Of a stretch of DNA of 64,000 bases, positions 63,879 through 64,000 are shown one piece after another. Each line of letters opens with the position of its first letter. Position 1 is the stretch's first letter. The notes under the pieces are model-generated. The model was not told where the DNA came from. It saw only the letters and a program-made list of their open reading frames with translations, and searched no databases. Source of the DNA: Clostridiales bacterium (GTDB taxonomy: Bacteria; Bacillota; Clostridia; Caldicoprobacterales; DTU083); contig DUSN01000101.1 in NCBI GenBank assembly GCA_012842605.1, positions 108,617 through 172,616 of the forward strand, given 5' to 3'. The translations under genes were made by a program, and so were the position numbers.

Positions 63879-64000
63879 GTGCGCCCAGCATGGGCGCAAT
63901 CTAACGGGTGAAAGTCCCGAGTACGGGTTGATAGTGCCAAGTACATAGCCAAGAGCAAGGGTGTCCTCGGTGACGAGGAATCTGAAGGAAGCTGGAGGCA
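63879..64000 (+). mobile_element. 5' end of a group IIC intron
   Basis: The sequence starts GTGCGCCCAGCATGGGCGC, continues with CGGGTGAAAGTCCCGAG and AGCAAGGGTGTCC, and ends with GAATCTGAAGGAAGC at the window edge. These are the conserved domain I elements of bacterial class C group II introns, very like the Oceanobacillus iheyensis intron used for structure work. Insertion directly behind the T-tract of a terminator hairpin is the known target preference of IIC introns. The ribozyme core, the reverse transcriptase and the 3' end lie beyond the window. Confidence 0.9.

Overview
The window looks like chromosome from an anaerobic, plant-fibre-degrading clostridium (Bacillota, Clostridia). The DNA is moderately low in GC, Shine-Dalgarno sequences are strong (GGAGG type), TTG and GTG starts are frequent, and the gene families are clostridial: bifunctional AdhE behind a Rex-type operator, dockerin and cohesin-like secreted proteins, LplA/LplB/YtcP-type sugar uptake, UxaC and GH4 galacturonidase, tandem M42 aminopeptidases, and a group IIC intron. 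The species cannot be named from the sequence.

Layout. 1-7.5 kb: end of a probable carbohydrate-active protein, a secreted esterase-like hydrolase with a FIMAH-like tail, a membrane-anchored cohesin-like protein on the opposite strand, and a second, larger secreted hydrolase ending in a cohesin-like module and a type I dockerin. 7.6-13.4 kb: a GH51 arabinofuranosidase followed by a three-gene ABC importer for oligosaccharides, behind a strong promoter and a leader of about 560 nt. 13.5-16.3 kb: adhE on the minus strand, with a near-consensus Rex site over its -35 element. 16.4-20.2 kb: an MgtC-like membrane protein and three overlapping M42 aminopeptidase paralogues. 20.4-21.6 kb: an iron-storage encapsulin pair (encapsulated ferritin plus shell). 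22.0-30.1 kb: a tightly packed envelope operon (large membrane protein, ABC exporter pair, coiled-coil Gly/Asn/Gln-rich membrane protein, MoxR ATPase, DUF58 protein). 30.2-33.6 kb: galacturonate catabolism (uxaC, a YjbQ-family gene, GH4 lplD-like). 33.7-38.5 kb: a 1,616-residue exonuclease-RecQ-UvrD fusion. 39.4-47.0 kb: two BatA/VWA-type membrane proteins, a small hydrophobic ORF and an accessory SecA-like ATPase. 47-52.5 kb: DUF1015 protein, pyrimidine nucleoside phosphorylase, metallo-beta-lactamase-fold hydrolase, ADP-ribosylglycohydrolase. 52.5-54.0 kb: a decayed zone with a truncated BTAD-type regulator and a broken methyltransferase. 54.1-59.5 kb: a TIM-barrel isomerase/epimerase, then an ABC exporter operon ending in a kinase-less seven-PASTA protein. 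59.9-64.0 kb: ComEC, glucose-6-phosphate isomerase, and the first 122 bases of a group IIC intron placed just behind the pgi terminator.

How the parts fit. The secreted esterases, GH51 enzyme, importer, UxaC and GH4 enzyme together suggest breakdown and uptake of pectin or arabinan side chains, feeding glycolysis (pgi) and ethanol formation (adhE). The MoxR-DUF58-VWA genes are normally found together. Here they lie in two blocks (22-30 kb and 39-44 kb) separated by the galacturonate genes and the helicase. The most system-like candidates for follow-up are this split MoxR/VWA/ABC/SecA-like envelope module, the exonuclease-RecQ-UvrD fusion, and the ABC-PASTA operon.

Limits. All calls come from reading motifs in the sequence. 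No database search, profile search or folding program was run.
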